Below, piece by piece: positions 34,203-43,169 of a stretch of DNA of 64,000 nucleotides; position 1 is the stretch's first letter, and every line of letters begins with the position of its first letter. The notes under the pieces were generated by a model. That model made no database searches and was not told the DNA's origin. It saw only the letters and a program-made list of their open reading frames with translations. The stretch comes from G965216905 sp965216905. GTDB lineage: Bacteria; Actinomycetota; Acidimicrobiia; Spongiisociales; ZC4RG35. Both the position numbers and the translations under genes were made by a program. The DNA lies in the NCBI GenBank assembly GCA_965216905.1, contig OZ244213.1, positions 1,922,001-1,986,000 of the forward strand. Reading direction: 5' to 3'.

Positions 34203-35432
34203 ATGACCCGATGGTGGAGCGGCACGGCGAAAGGCCGGATGCCCCAGGCGCGGCACTGCATGATCGTGCATGCCCGCTACCCGGTCGGTGAGACCCGGGT
34301 CGCGCGCGAGGCAGCCGCGCTGGTGGACGCAGGGATGTCGGTTGATGTGATCTGTCTGCGCGAACCGGGTGAGCTGCGCCGGGAGGTAGTGGACCAGGTT
34401 CGTGTGCACCGGCTGGGTGTCCGTCGTCATCGAGACCGGGGCATGGTGTTTCAGCTCGTCGAGTATCTGATGTTCGCGTTGCTGGCGGCGGTCGAAGTGT
34501 CCCGGCTCCATCTCCGCGACCGGTTTGCCTCGGTCCAGATCCACAATCTGCCGGACTTCCTCGTGTTCTCCGGTCTCGTGCCGAAGCTCACCGGGGCTGC
34601 CGTGATCCTCGACCTCCACGACCTGATGCCGGAGTTCTTCGAGGCTCGGACCGGGCGGAGTGGCCTGGGTCGTCGGCTGGTCGAGCTGCAGGAGCGGGTG
34701 GCGTGCCGGTTTGCCGATCACGTGATCACGGTGTCGGAGGGGTGGCGCCGCGACCTGGCCGAGCGCGGATCGGTCCCGCTGGGTCGGTCGTCGGTGGTGA
34801 TGAATCTCGCCGATCCCGATGTCTTCCGGCCCGAAGCACTCGGGGCCGCCACCGAGGGAATGCGTGATGATGGGTTTCACGTCGTCTACCACGGAACCTT
34901 CACCGAGCGGTACGGCGTCGATGTGGTCGTGGACGCCGCTGCCCTGCTCCGCGATCGGATTCCGGGGCTCCGGGTGTCCCTCCTGGGAGACGGCGATCAA
35001 CGGTCCGAGCTCGAGGCCAGGATTGCGTCGGCGGACCTGTCGGACGTCATCGAGATGTCCGATGGAATGCTGGACGTCCCGGAGCTGCTTCCGCTTCTGC
35101 AAGCCGCCGACGTCGGGGTCGTCCCCAACCGGTCGAACGTGTTCACCGATGGGATCCTCCCCACCAAACTGATGGAGTACGTCGCGTTGGAGATCCCGGT
35201 GGTGGCCTCTCGTACCCGGGCGTTGGAGGACTACTTCGACCCATCGATGGTCCGGTATGTCCCACCGGGCGACCCTCGAGCGCTGGCCGATGCGCTCGAG
35301 ACGTTGGCGAACTCCCCCGACCAGGCCGCCGGCATGGTGGCGGCGGCCGAGACCTTCCGGACGAAGCACTCCTGGCCCGAAGAGGCAGCCTCCTACGTCC
35401 GCACCGTCAGGAGGGTCGCGACTTCGTCCTGA
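34203..35432 (+). CDS. Glycosyltransferase family 4 protein
   Basis: 409 aa from ATG 34203 with GGAG upstream; the frame is open much further left only because it shadows the divergent gene. The GT4 domains are clear: YPVGETRVAREAAALVDAGM, then DLHDLMPEFFEA, HVITVSEGWRRDLAERG, VYHGTFTERYGVDVVVDAA, LLGDGDQRSEL and DGILPTKLMEYVALEIPVVAS. It most resembles transferases that act on lipid-linked oligosaccharides. It stands alone between two divergent or convergent neighbours. Confidence 0.85.
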   Translation: MTRWWSGTAKGRMPQARHCMIVHARYPVGETRVAREAAALVDAGMSVDVICLREPGELRREVVDQVRVHRLGVRRHRDRGMVFQLVEYLMFALLAAVEVSRLHLRDRFASVQIHNLPDFLVFSGLVPKLTGAAVILDLHDLMPEFFEARTGRSGLGRRLVELQERVACRFADHVITVSEGWRRDLAERGSVPLGRSSVVMNLADPDVFRPEALGAATEGMRDDGFHVVYHGTFTERYGVDVVVDAAALLRDRIPGLRVSLLGDGDQRSELEARIASADLSDVIEMSDGMLDVPELLPLLQAADVGVVPNRSNVFTDGILPTKLMEYVALEIPVVASRTRALEDYFDPSMVRYVPPGDPRALADALETLANSPDQAAGMVAAAETFRTKHSWPEEAASYVRTVRRVATSS

Positions 35433-35656
35433 CCGGGGCGTCGATGGTCGGTTTGCCGTCGGTGGCCACGGATTTGGTGTTCGCATCGACACCGAACCGG
35501 GTTACGTTGTAACCGAGGGAATAAGGGCGAGTAGGACGGAGCGATGGCGAGACCGATGTCGATGGGTTCCACCGCGACGTGCGGTGGCTGCGACGGTCGG
35601 ATTCCACGCGCCCGTTGGCTCCGGAGCCCCGGTACCATGACGCCAGGTATCGAATC
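35433..35656 (+). other. Spacer upstream of the membrane-HhH gene
   Basis: 224 bp. GGTTAC (35500-35505) and GTAACC (35509-35514) make a perfect 6-bp inverted repeat whose right half, GTTGTAACC, is identical to that of the fusA-tuf repeat at 7233. A TACCAT at 35633-35638 lies 18 bp before the start codon and could be a -10 element without an obvious -35. No gene was seen here. Confidence 0.35.
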
Positions 35657-36775
35657 ATGAGATTCAAGGGGTGGCTCCGTTCCCCGGGTGAAGCCCATCA
35701 AGGGCTCCCGGTGGCAGTCGACGTCGAAGACACCGGTGTGACCGTCTCCACAGGCGACCGTCAGCTGGGCTGGTGGGCACCGAACGACGTCGAACTCGAA
35801 CGCGGAGAGGGGACGTCATTTCTGCTCCGGGTCGACGACGAACAGTGGTTCTTCGAGCCGACCGACCCCATGCGCCTGCTGTTCGAAGGGCTTCCGCTGC
35901 TCGCGCTCGGGAAGGTACAGAGCGCCGGCGTGTCCGACCGCGAATTGGCCAGAGCGCGACGCATCGGGGACGTTGCCGCCGGACCGGAGCGGGTGGCGGC
36001 GGACCCCAAGCCGCCACGGGCTTCCGCGGTTCCGTCGGTCGTGTGGGGACTCTTGACGGCCACCTTGTTGTTCGGGGGGGTGCTGATCGGTGTACTGGTC
36101 GGGAGGTTCCGAGCCGACGGCCCCAACTTCGTGACCGGTGTCACCATGTTCGGGACTCTCGTGGTGGGTTTCTACTGGGGCAGGCTGCTGTGGCAGCGTG
36201 CCAGCCAACGCCGGGTACCGACGAGCGCCGGTACCGAACCGGTGACCGGGCCGCCTGTGGGCGCGCTTCCGAGGTCGGCCACCGCGGCCGCCGGCTCCGA
36301 CTCGCCTCCGACCGTGTCCGTCGACGAACCATCGCCGGAGCCGGTCGCCCATGCCAACGGTGCCGACCCGGCCGAAGTGGCGGGCTCGCAACCCCCCCGA
36401 ACCGACAGTCGGCTTCGGGTGCGGGGTGACCGCGGTCTCATCGGTCTGGTGCTGGGCGATGGTTTCGAGGTACAGGTCGAGGATCGGCCGCCGCCCCCGG
36501 AGGAGCCGCCCGTCGACCCCAACACGCCGGACGATCTCCAGGCGATCAAGGGGATCGGCCCAAAGACCGAACAGATCTTGATCGACCTCGGTCACACGAC
36601 CTACGAGGACGTCGCACTGTTGCTGCCCGAGCAGATCGAGGAGATCCAGGAGCATCTCGGCAACTTCAAGAACCGGATCTACTCCGACGGATGGTGCCTG
36701 AGCGCCGCCCGGCTCTATCGCCAGAAGTACGGAGCCTTCCCGGCTCGTAAGTTGGAGGCCGGTCTCCGCGACTGA
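35657..36775 (+). CDS. Membrane protein with C-terminal helix-hairpin-helix domain
   Basis: 372 aa from ATG 35657. The N-terminal 85 residues form a beta-rich domain (VDVEDTGVTVSTGDRQLGWW, SFLLRVDDEQWFFEP). Two transmembrane helices lie at 127-149 and 157-179. A proline- and serine-rich linker of about 100 residues leads to a helix-hairpin-helix domain at 290-372 with LQAIKGIGPKTEQILIDLG. HhH domains usually bind DNA, but similar C-terminal modules also occur in non-DNA proteins. No function can be given. It is the only gene of the locus with no obvious link to glycan synthesis, and it converges on the sulfotransferase at 36790. Confidence 0.65.
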   Translation: MRFKGWLRSPGEAHQGLPVAVDVEDTGVTVSTGDRQLGWWAPNDVELERGEGTSFLLRVDDEQWFFEPTDPMRLLFEGLPLLALGKVQSAGVSDRELARARRIGDVAAGPERVAADPKPPRASAVPSVVWGLLTATLLFGGVLIGVLVGRFRADGPNFVTGVTMFGTLVVGFYWGRLLWQRASQRRVPTSAGTEPVTGPPVGALPRSATAAAGSDSPPTVSVDEPSPEPVAHANGADPAEVAGSQPPRTDSRLRVRGDRGLIGLVLGDGFEVQVEDRPPPPEEPPVDPNTPDDLQAIKGIGPKTEQILIDLGHTTYEDVALLLPEQIEEIQEHLGNFKNRIYSDGWCLSAARLYRQKYGAFPARKLEAGLRD

Positions 36776-36795
36776 TGCCGAACGGCCGATCAGTC
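36770..36795. terminator. Stop-spanning inverted repeat, possible bidirectional terminator
   Basis: GACTGAT (36770-36776) and ATCAGTC (36789-36795) form a 7-bp stem, extended inward by GCC and GGC around a GAAC loop with a 2-nt bulge. Both convergent stop codons are inside the arms, as at 29201. It probably ends the 13-gene glycan operon; no T-run is present. Confidence 0.5.
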
Positions 36796-37764
36796 CCTGA
36801 GCCGGTGTTCCGGAACCGGTTCCCCGACCGAGCGGACCCGGCGTTGCCGCAACCGCCATAGCGCCGTCCGGGCGTAGTCCTCCGGATATGTTCGCAGCCG
36901 CCACCGCATCGATGGGGCCGCCAGCTCCGAGACCGGGTAGCCCATCGTCTGCATGGCGGTTCGGCACAACGCTTCCACCGATGCCACCTCGTCCGGATCC
37001 AGCACCTCCCGATACCGACCGATGGGTCGTGTGCTGATCGTCTGTGGCTGGAACTGCTCAAAAGTGGAGTTTCCCTCCGCGTCCTGGTGATCGGAGAGGG
37101 CGGTGAGTCGCAGCATGGACGGGTCGTATTCGAGGGACAGGAAGGTGCACAACGTCCGCATCGATGCCTCCGGTTCCCGAGCGACGTCCTCATAGCGGAT
37201 CACGCGGTAGCGGCTTCCGTGCACTTTGCGGTTGCGTTCCCCGGCCTCGATCGAATCGAGCCACCGCCCGTTGATCGACGCCATTCGCTTGGTCCCTTCT
37301 CCCTTGCCGGTGCGGCTGTGCCGGCGGGACACCGATGCGTAGCGATCGCGTGGGTCGCGGACGACGTGGATCATCGACGCGTCGGGCCACGCGTCGAAGA
37401 TACGGTCGGCATGATGCTCGTGGTGGAGCGACTTGTCGCCCCAGTGCCCCACCGCCCGCCGCATCGCCATGTCCTCGAAGAGCAGGCGGAACACTGCTCC
37501 GTACGACGGAGGACGCATGGCCACGGCGCGCCGGTGGATCGAGTCCCAATCGGGTTGGAGCGCCCCCAGCCTCGGGTACCGGGACAGTGCGTCCAACAGG
37601 GCTTCCAGGTTGGCCGGATCCCCGAGATCACCGAAGCGCCGGTCGAACCAGCGCCAGAGGTTGGAACGGCGCACCATGGCCACGTCGGGGTGGCTTCCGA
37701 GGAGCCCGAACAGCAGCGTGGTGCCGCTGCGGTCGGCCCCGGTGAGCAGGATCGGTCTTGGCAT
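36790..37764 (-). CDS. Sulfotransferase family protein
   Basis: 324 aa. The 5'-phosphosulfate loop is GADRSGTTLLFGLLGSHP at residues 9-26. The 3'-phosphate loop is VVRDPRDRYASV, preceded by WGDKSLHHEHHADRIF as in carbohydrate sulfotransferases. YRVIRYEDVAREPEASMRTLC completes the pattern. It would move sulfate from PAPS to a sugar hydroxyl. It is the last gene of the 13-gene operon and overlaps the upstream glycosyltransferase by 1 nt. Confidence 0.85.
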   Translation of the reverse strand: MPRPILLTGADRSGTTLLFGLLGSHPDVAMVRRSNLWRWFDRRFGDLGDPANLEALLDALSRYPRLGALQPDWDSIHRRAVAMRPPSYGAVFRLLFEDMAMRRAVGHWGDKSLHHEHHADRIFDAWPDASMIHVVRDPRDRYASVSRRHSRTGKGEGTKRMASINGRWLDSIEAGERNRKVHGSRYRVIRYEDVAREPEASMRTLCTFLSLEYDPSMLRLTALSDHQDAEGNSTFEQFQPQTISTRPIGRYREVLDPDEVASVEALCRTAMQTMGYPVSELAAPSMRWRLRTYPEDYARTALWRLRQRRVRSVGEPVPEHRLRD

Positions 37765-38942
37765 CAGGTCGCCTCCCGGGCACGGACGATCAGGTCGTCA
37801 TAGAGATGGTGGTAGCGCTCGGCGATATGGTCGATCGAGAAGTGCGCCCACACACGATCGTGAGCTCGGACACCCATCCGCACGCGAAGCTCGGCATCCT
37901 CGACCAAGCGCTGGATGGCCGCGGCCAGGGCGGACTCGTCTCCAGGGTCGACCAGGAACCCCTCCACGCCGTCCTCGACCAACACCCGATTGCCGGGCAG
38001 GTCGCTCACGATCACGGGCAGACCGGCCGCCATGGCCTCGAGTAGAGAGTTCGAGAGTCCTTCGGCTGCGGATGGGAGCACGAAGATGTCCCCCTCGGCG
38101 AGGTGTGGCCCGACGTCTGCGACCTCTCCGGTGAATGTGATCCTGTTCTCGAGATCCAGGCTGGTGGCCAACGACTCCAGGACGGGTCGGTGGGGGCCGT
38201 CACCGACCAGTTCCGTGTGGACGCGGTCGGTCAGTCGTCCCGCAGCTCGAAGGAGTACGTCGAGGTTCTTCTGCTCGTGCAGCCTTCCCGTGTAGACGAC
38301 GCGTACCATCGTCGATGGGCCGGGTTCCGGTCGGGGTGGACCCTCCGGGCATCGGTCTTCGGCGACCTCGACACCGTTGGGGATCTCGACGATGCGGGAA
38401 TCGGGGACTCCGGCTGCGATCAACTCGGCACGGATGGTGGGGTTCAGCGCCACGAACCGGTCTGCCCGGAGGGTGGGACGCAACAGAAACCGACTGCCGT
38501 GGAGATGTGCTCCCGATCGCATCCGCAGGATGTCGCTGGCGGAGCCGGAGTTGGCGAGTTTCACGACCACCGGACGGTTCGTGAAACGCCCCACCATGAC
38601 GGCCACGGTGGTGTGATAGGAGAGGCCGTGGACGTGGATGACGTCATAGTCCGCCCGATGCCGGAGCAACCACCAAGCCAGCGTTGCCATGAACGTGAAT
38701 GCGCCGACGGTGTGACCGCCCTTGATCCTCCCACCGAGCGCCGCCACCCGGTGACGATGGATCGGGACACCACCGCTCCGCTCGTATCGCGGTGTCGGGC
38801 GAAACCAGCGCCCGGTCACGATCCGGCATCCGATGCCACGCCGTTGGAGGGCTTGAGCCAGCTTGAGCGCTTGACGCTCCATGCCGCCCACCCAGGGGTC
38901 GAAGAACCGCACCACCATCGCGACTCGGATCGATTCCGTCAT
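37764..38942 (-). CDS. Glycosyltransferase family 4 protein
   Basis: 392 aa. The N-terminal loop FFDPWVGGMERQALKLAQAL has the GG-x-E start of GT4 enzymes. Then come VIHVHGLSYHTTVAVM, VRVVYTGRLHEQKNLDVLLRAA, LVGDGPHRPVLE and EGLSNSLLEAMAAGLPVIVSDLPG, the EX7E region. It adds a sugar to the repeat unit. It overlaps the kinase fusion upstream by 4 nt and the sulfotransferase downstream by 1 nt. Confidence 0.87.
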   Translation of the reverse strand: MTESIRVAMVVRFFDPWVGGMERQALKLAQALQRRGIGCRIVTGRWFRPTPRYERSGGVPIHRHRVAALGGRIKGGHTVGAFTFMATLAWWLLRHRADYDVIHVHGLSYHTTVAVMVGRFTNRPVVVKLANSGSASDILRMRSGAHLHGSRFLLRPTLRADRFVALNPTIRAELIAAGVPDSRIVEIPNGVEVAEDRCPEGPPRPEPGPSTMVRVVYTGRLHEQKNLDVLLRAAGRLTDRVHTELVGDGPHRPVLESLATSLDLENRITFTGEVADVGPHLAEGDIFVLPSAAEGLSNSLLEAMAAGLPVIVSDLPGNRVLVEDGVEGFLVDPGDESALAAAIQRLVEDAELRVRMGVRAHDRVWAHFSIDHIAERYHHLYDDLIVRAREAT

Positions 38943-40765
38943 CGGCCGAGCCCCGCCTTGGCCCGTGCCTGGGCGGTCCTCAGCCGTCGATCCTCCCCGT
39001 GCTCGACGTAGTTCGTCCAGGAGCGGACTGCACCGGTCAGGTGGTGGTATCGGGAAACGTCGGTCAGTCCGGAGATGTCGACGGGCGCGACGGATCGATA
39101 TCCCTCGACGAATGCCTGGAAGTGGTCGGGTCGGATGCGCGACTGCAGGATGGCGAGGTCGACCAGGCGGCGGTCTCGACGCGCCAGTTCGAAGTCGAGA
39201 AGCGCCAGACGACCGTCTCTGGTGATGAGGTGGTTGTGGTAACCCCAGTCGCCATGTATCACGGTGTCGTCGGCGGCCATCCCGGCGAGACTCTCATCGA
39301 GTTCTTCGATCGCCTCGCCGATCGCGCCGGCGTGGCGAGCGAGATACGACCAAGCGTCCCGGGCGCCGTCGGCGGGAGTCAAGGAAACGAGCCGAGCGAG
39401 CTGGGAACGATACGGTTCGGCCGGGGTTGTGGCCGGCGGGGCCTCGTTGGTCTCCGGCCCCGGACCGAGGTGGTGGGTGCCGTCGGGTTGGAAGTCCTGC
39501 AGCTCGCGGTGAAAGCGGGCCATCACCTTCCCAGAGGCATGGGAGAAATCGCGTCGGTACCGGTCACTCAGGTATCGGCCGGCGGGACACCATCCGTCGA
39601 GGTGTGCGCTGACGGCGTGGAGTCGATCGTCGATCTCGACGATCGATGCTCCGTCGGGCGTGGACTGGAGTGTCGGCACGTCGAAGCCGGCCGCGGACAA
39701 CCGGCGGTGGATCGAGTGCTCGTGGATCAGTGCTTCCCGCTGCCACCGCTCGGGGTAACGCTTCAGGACCATGGGTCCGCGGTCGGTGTCGACCAGCATC
39801 ACGGGGTTCCGGACGCCGCTTCCGAGGGTGCGCGGCTGACCGGCTCGTCGCAGGGCAAACCGATCGAGGACCCGATCGACGTCACCGATGTCGATTTGGC
39901 CGGAGTGCAGCCGGGTTCGAGTCAGTCGTGCGAGTTGGCCGGGCCGCGAAGGCCCGGATGGTCGGGAGGCGCCGACCGAGCCGGTCACCGAGGCCAGGGC
40001 CCGGGTGATGGATTCGGTGGTGAGGGCGAGGTTGGCGGAGACGTCCCGCTGGTGGTTGGGGATGACGACGATGTTCCAACCACGCCGTCGGGCGGCGTCG
40101 AGCGTGGCGTGGATGGCGGCATCGGCGTGGTGGAGGTACGAGTCGAGGTCGTGGGTGGGTCGCCGGGCGAGCCATGGCCAGGGCTCGCGGTCCCGGAGGC
40201 GCTCGATGGCCGTCGATGGTTCCACTTCGATGTGAACCAGCAGGTCGGGGGCCGGCACCATCGAGACGTAGCGAGCGATCTGGGTGATGTCCGGCCGCTC
40301 GACAGGAGACGTGAAGAGCTGCACGGTGCGATGCGCGAAGCCCTCATCGAGGATCAGGGCGTGATCGGGTGGCAGTCGTCGACGGAGAAACCGGTGGTCG
40401 CCGATGAGCCGCAGCAGCCAGTGGGCGACTCGCCGCGCCCGTCGGTCTGCGCCCACCGGTCGACGTCGTTGGTTGGCGAGGATCCGCCACCACCCCGGTC
40501 GGCCGACGATGGCGGCCGCTATCCCGGCGGCGCCGGCGACCCGGAACAACCCCCACTCGATGGCCGAGCGGAGAGCCGGGGGGCCGTGTCTGGAGAGTCG
40601 CGCCAGCCCGGGGCTGTTGCGGACCGCGCTCCGCGCCAGCTCCTCGGTGGTTCCCGCCACCAAGCCATGGGCTGCGCACGCAGCTCGCACCGCGGGAACC
40701 AGGGTCGTCTTGCCGGATGCCGGCATGCCGATGAGTTCTACCACGACCGGTTTCGAGCCGCTCAC
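38939..40765 (-). CDS. P-loop kinase and aminoglycoside-phosphotransferase-like kinase fusion
   Basis: 608 aa from GTG 40765, overlapping the upstream gene as GTGA. The N-terminal domain has a Walker A, GMPASGKTT at residues 13-21, and resembles thymidylate- or adenylyl-sulfate-type kinases; ALILDEGFAHRT follows. The C-terminal domain is an APH/choline-kinase fold: GPMVLKRYP supplies the ATP-binding lysine, HGDWGYHNH at 504-512 is the catalytic loop and LLDFE at 522-526 the metal aspartate. Two different kinase folds in one chain imply phosphorylation of one or two glycan-related substrates, which the sequence does not identify. Confidence 0.72.
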   Translation of the reverse strand: MSGSKPVVVELIGMPASGKTTLVPAVRAACAAHGLVAGTTEELARSAVRNSPGLARLSRHGPPALRSAIEWGLFRVAGAAGIAAAIVGRPGWWRILANQRRRPVGADRRARRVAHWLLRLIGDHRFLRRRLPPDHALILDEGFAHRTVQLFTSPVERPDITQIARYVSMVPAPDLLVHIEVEPSTAIERLRDREPWPWLARRPTHDLDSYLHHADAAIHATLDAARRRGWNIVVIPNHQRDVSANLALTTESITRALASVTGSVGASRPSGPSRPGQLARLTRTRLHSGQIDIGDVDRVLDRFALRRAGQPRTLGSGVRNPVMLVDTDRGPMVLKRYPERWQREALIHEHSIHRRLSAAGFDVPTLQSTPDGASIVEIDDRLHAVSAHLDGWCPAGRYLSDRYRRDFSHASGKVMARFHRELQDFQPDGTHHLGPGPETNEAPPATTPAEPYRSQLARLVSLTPADGARDAWSYLARHAGAIGEAIEELDESLAGMAADDTVIHGDWGYHNHLITRDGRLALLDFELARRDRRLVDLAILQSRIRPDHFQAFVEGYRSVAPVDISGLTDVSRYHHLTGAVRSWTNYVEHGEDRRLRTAQARAKAGLGR

Positions 40766-41664
40766 GATGCCAGCCACGGATGGGAGGCGACGAGCCGGTC
40801 CATCGCCGCCAATTGATCGACGGTCCAGTTCGGCTCCGCGGTCGAGGTCGGTTCGATCAAAGCATCGCACCCGTCGAGCCACCGGTTCGGTGAGTCGACG
40901 CCGACGAAGTCCGCCACCGCCTGGAGGACCTCACGGGGTGCCGCGACCAGGTCCTCGTACCGGACGGTCATCAGCCGGTGCTCGGGGATAGCCGACCGGA
41001 GGAGTTCGAGACGCCGGCACTGGTCTGCGTAGTCTGCGATGCCGTCGTCCACCGATCGCCCACTCCGGGCGTGCATCGCCGCGACCGGACCTCTCGGATC
41101 GCGTGCGATGTGAACGACTCGGATCTGGATGGGTTCGAATTCGCCGGTCAAGCGATCGAGGATCGTCGGGTCGGCGCCCAGCACGCGGGTCGTCGGCCCG
41201 GCGTTGGTGTCGCCGACCACCTGGAGCCTTCGAAACGCCCCTTGATGCCCGCCGGGAATCGCCAGGGAATAGGCTTCGATGCGGCGGGCGGTGACCCGGT
41301 CTTTCAACGCCTCCCGGCGGCTGTTCCGAACCGCCAGCCCGACGATCTCGTCCCGGCTGAATCCGCTTGCGACATGTTGAGGAATACCCATCTCGTCCGC
41401 TATGACGACGTCGGGGTGTGCGTCGAGGCAGGCGCCGAGCAGGGAGCCCCCACTCTTGGTATGTCCGATCAGGAACACGCACACCTCGATCTGGTCGATG
41501 GGCAGCTCCCGGGCCTGCCAGTATCCGATGAGTCGGCGGCGTCGGTGGTTCAGCCTCCCGTACAGGCGTGATGCTCGGAATCTCCCGACGATCGGTGCGG
41601 ACGCGACCGATCGCCAGCGCCCGGAGTCGAGAATGCCGACCAGTCCCTCTTCCAGCAGGCTCAC
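40762..41664 (-). CDS. Sulfotransferase-like protein
   Basis: 300 aa. After about 60 N-terminal residues comes VCVFLIGHTKSGGSLLGACLDAHPDVVIADE, read here in two blocks, matching the phosphosulfate loop of sulfotransferases but with SGG for the usual SGT. IARDPRGPVAAM is a diverged 3'-phosphate loop, and RLMTVRYEDLVAAPREVLQAVADFVGV is typical. It is probably an active carbohydrate sulfotransferase, though the loop changes leave doubt. It overlaps the Wzy-like gene and the kinase fusion by 4 nt each. Confidence 0.72.
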   Translation of the reverse strand: MSLLEEGLVGILDSGRWRSVASAPIVGRFRASRLYGRLNHRRRRLIGYWQARELPIDQIEVCVFLIGHTKSGGSLLGACLDAHPDVVIADEMGIPQHVASGFSRDEIVGLAVRNSRREALKDRVTARRIEAYSLAIPGGHQGAFRRLQVVGDTNAGPTTRVLGADPTILDRLTGEFEPIQIRVVHIARDPRGPVAAMHARSGRSVDDGIADYADQCRRLELLRSAIPEHRLMTVRYEDLVAAPREVLQAVADFVGVDSPNRWLDGCDALIEPTSTAEPNWTVDQLAAMDRLVASHPWLAS

Positions 41665-43169
41665 CGTGGCACGCCGAGGCGCTCTTCCAACAGACGCCTG
41701 GCACGGAGCGGGTGCTGGAAGTCGCTCTCGTCCAGGTCGGCCCGGTCGATGTCTTCAGGACGCAGCGCCCGGGTGACGATCACTCCGATGAGGCCGAGTG
41801 TCATCCACCACACCGAGAGTCCGAACGGGATCCGCATGTTGGAGAAGTTGTTGATGATCACGTGCGTGCCCAAGATCAGCCATAACAGGCCCAGGAACCG
41901 CCGGCTCTCGATTCCCTGGGCCGGAAGGATCGCCCACGCTCGCCGGCTGCGAGCGAGCCATACGAGCGCCGGACCCAAGTAGAGCAGGAACCCGGGGAGT
42001 CCCTGCTCTGCCAGGAGGGTGAGATACAGATTGTGGGAAGCGTGATCCTTGTCCGGAACGTAGAGCTCGCCGACACTCGATTGGTACTGAAGGTCGAAGT
42101 AGTCGAAGTTCCCGAAGCCGAAGCCGGTCAACGGGCGCTCCTCGAACATGCGAATCGACGCAAGCATGACCGGCAACCGGCTCAGCGCAGACTCGGCGGA
42201 CTGCTCCGAGTACGTTCGCCGCTGGATGCGGTCGAAGGTGGCCTCTGCGTAGGGCGACATGCTGAACAGGCCGACCACCAGCACGAACGCCGCCACAAAC
42301 CGGATTGCGACCTTCCGGTACATCGAGGCGATGCCCACGACGACCAGCAGAGCCGCCAGCCAGGCGGCTCGACTCAGCGTCAGGAACGATCCCAGGACGG
42401 CGAGAAGAAGCGAGCCGAACCCGATCAAGCGGTGATGCTTGGCTGCCCGGCCCGACATGGTGACGCCGAAGATGACGAGCGCAGCCGCCAGCAGGGTCGT
42501 CCCGTAGACGTTGGGATGGCCGAGTGAGCCGGTCGTTCGAGAGCCCGCTCGACCGAGCCATTGGTCCGGGAGCGCGCCGGGAGCAGCCCAAGACAGGACC
42601 CCGAACAGTGTCTGCGACGTGAGAAGGATGCCGAGCACGGGAAGCGCCGCCACCAGCATCCGCTGGGTGGGGGCCACCAGTCGGACCAGGAGATACATGG
42701 CCATCGGCACGAACACCCGGTCGTACAGGTGATAGGTGGTGGCGAGGGCGGTCGGAGAGCTGTAAGCGATCGAGATGAGCGATATCGCGAGGTAGCCACC
42801 CATGAGGACCTCGGGCAGGCCGAGCCGCGGAAGGCGTCGCTGGCCGGTGATCCGCATCGCCACCAAGAGTCCCAGCACCACCAGCGGCATGAAACGATGC
42901 ACGAGCCAGTAGACCTTCCGGAACGGTCCGCCACCGTCGACGAACATCAGGAGCGGGTCGAAGAGGAACCAGGCCGCGAAGACCAGCTCGGGTCGCCGAT
43001 GGGCCAGCGTCAGACCCAGCGGCATCGCCAGCGCGCCGGCCACCATGAACCACAGCCCATCATTGACGGCGTTGCCGACGACGAGACCGGCCATCACCGC
43101 CACCAGCAGCGAACCGGTGAGCGCGACCATACGCCGGACGGCGGGGGGCACGGGCGGCAGGTTCTTCAC
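41661..43169 (-). CDS. O-antigen ligase / Wzy-like polymerase
   Basis: 502 aa from GTG 43169 (GTGA overlap with the upstream gene). About eleven transmembrane helices are spread over the length, with one large periplasmic loop that contains RPLTGFGFGNFDYFDLQYQ and KDHASHNLYLTLLAEQGLPG. The conserved His-Asn of the latter and the preceding Gly-x-Gly-x-Gly region are typical of the WzyC/Wzy_C domain. In a Wzx/Wzy system it would polymerise repeat units outside the membrane. Ligase and polymerase cannot be told apart by sequence. Confidence 0.82.
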   Translation of the reverse strand: MKNLPPVPPAVRRMVALTGSLLVAVMAGLVVGNAVNDGLWFMVAGALAMPLGLTLAHRRPELVFAAWFLFDPLLMFVDGGGPFRKVYWLVHRFMPLVVLGLLVAMRITGQRRLPRLGLPEVLMGGYLAISLISIAYSSPTALATTYHLYDRVFVPMAMYLLVRLVAPTQRMLVAALPVLGILLTSQTLFGVLSWAAPGALPDQWLGRAGSRTTGSLGHPNVYGTTLLAAALVIFGVTMSGRAAKHHRLIGFGSLLLAVLGSFLTLSRAAWLAALLVVVGIASMYRKVAIRFVAAFVLVVGLFSMSPYAEATFDRIQRRTYSEQSAESALSRLPVMLASIRMFEERPLTGFGFGNFDYFDLQYQSSVGELYVPDKDHASHNLYLTLLAEQGLPGFLLYLGPALVWLARSRRAWAILPAQGIESRRFLGLLWLILGTHVIINNFSNMRIPFGLSVWWMTLGLIGVIVTRALRPEDIDRADLDESDFQHPLRARRLLEERLGVPR

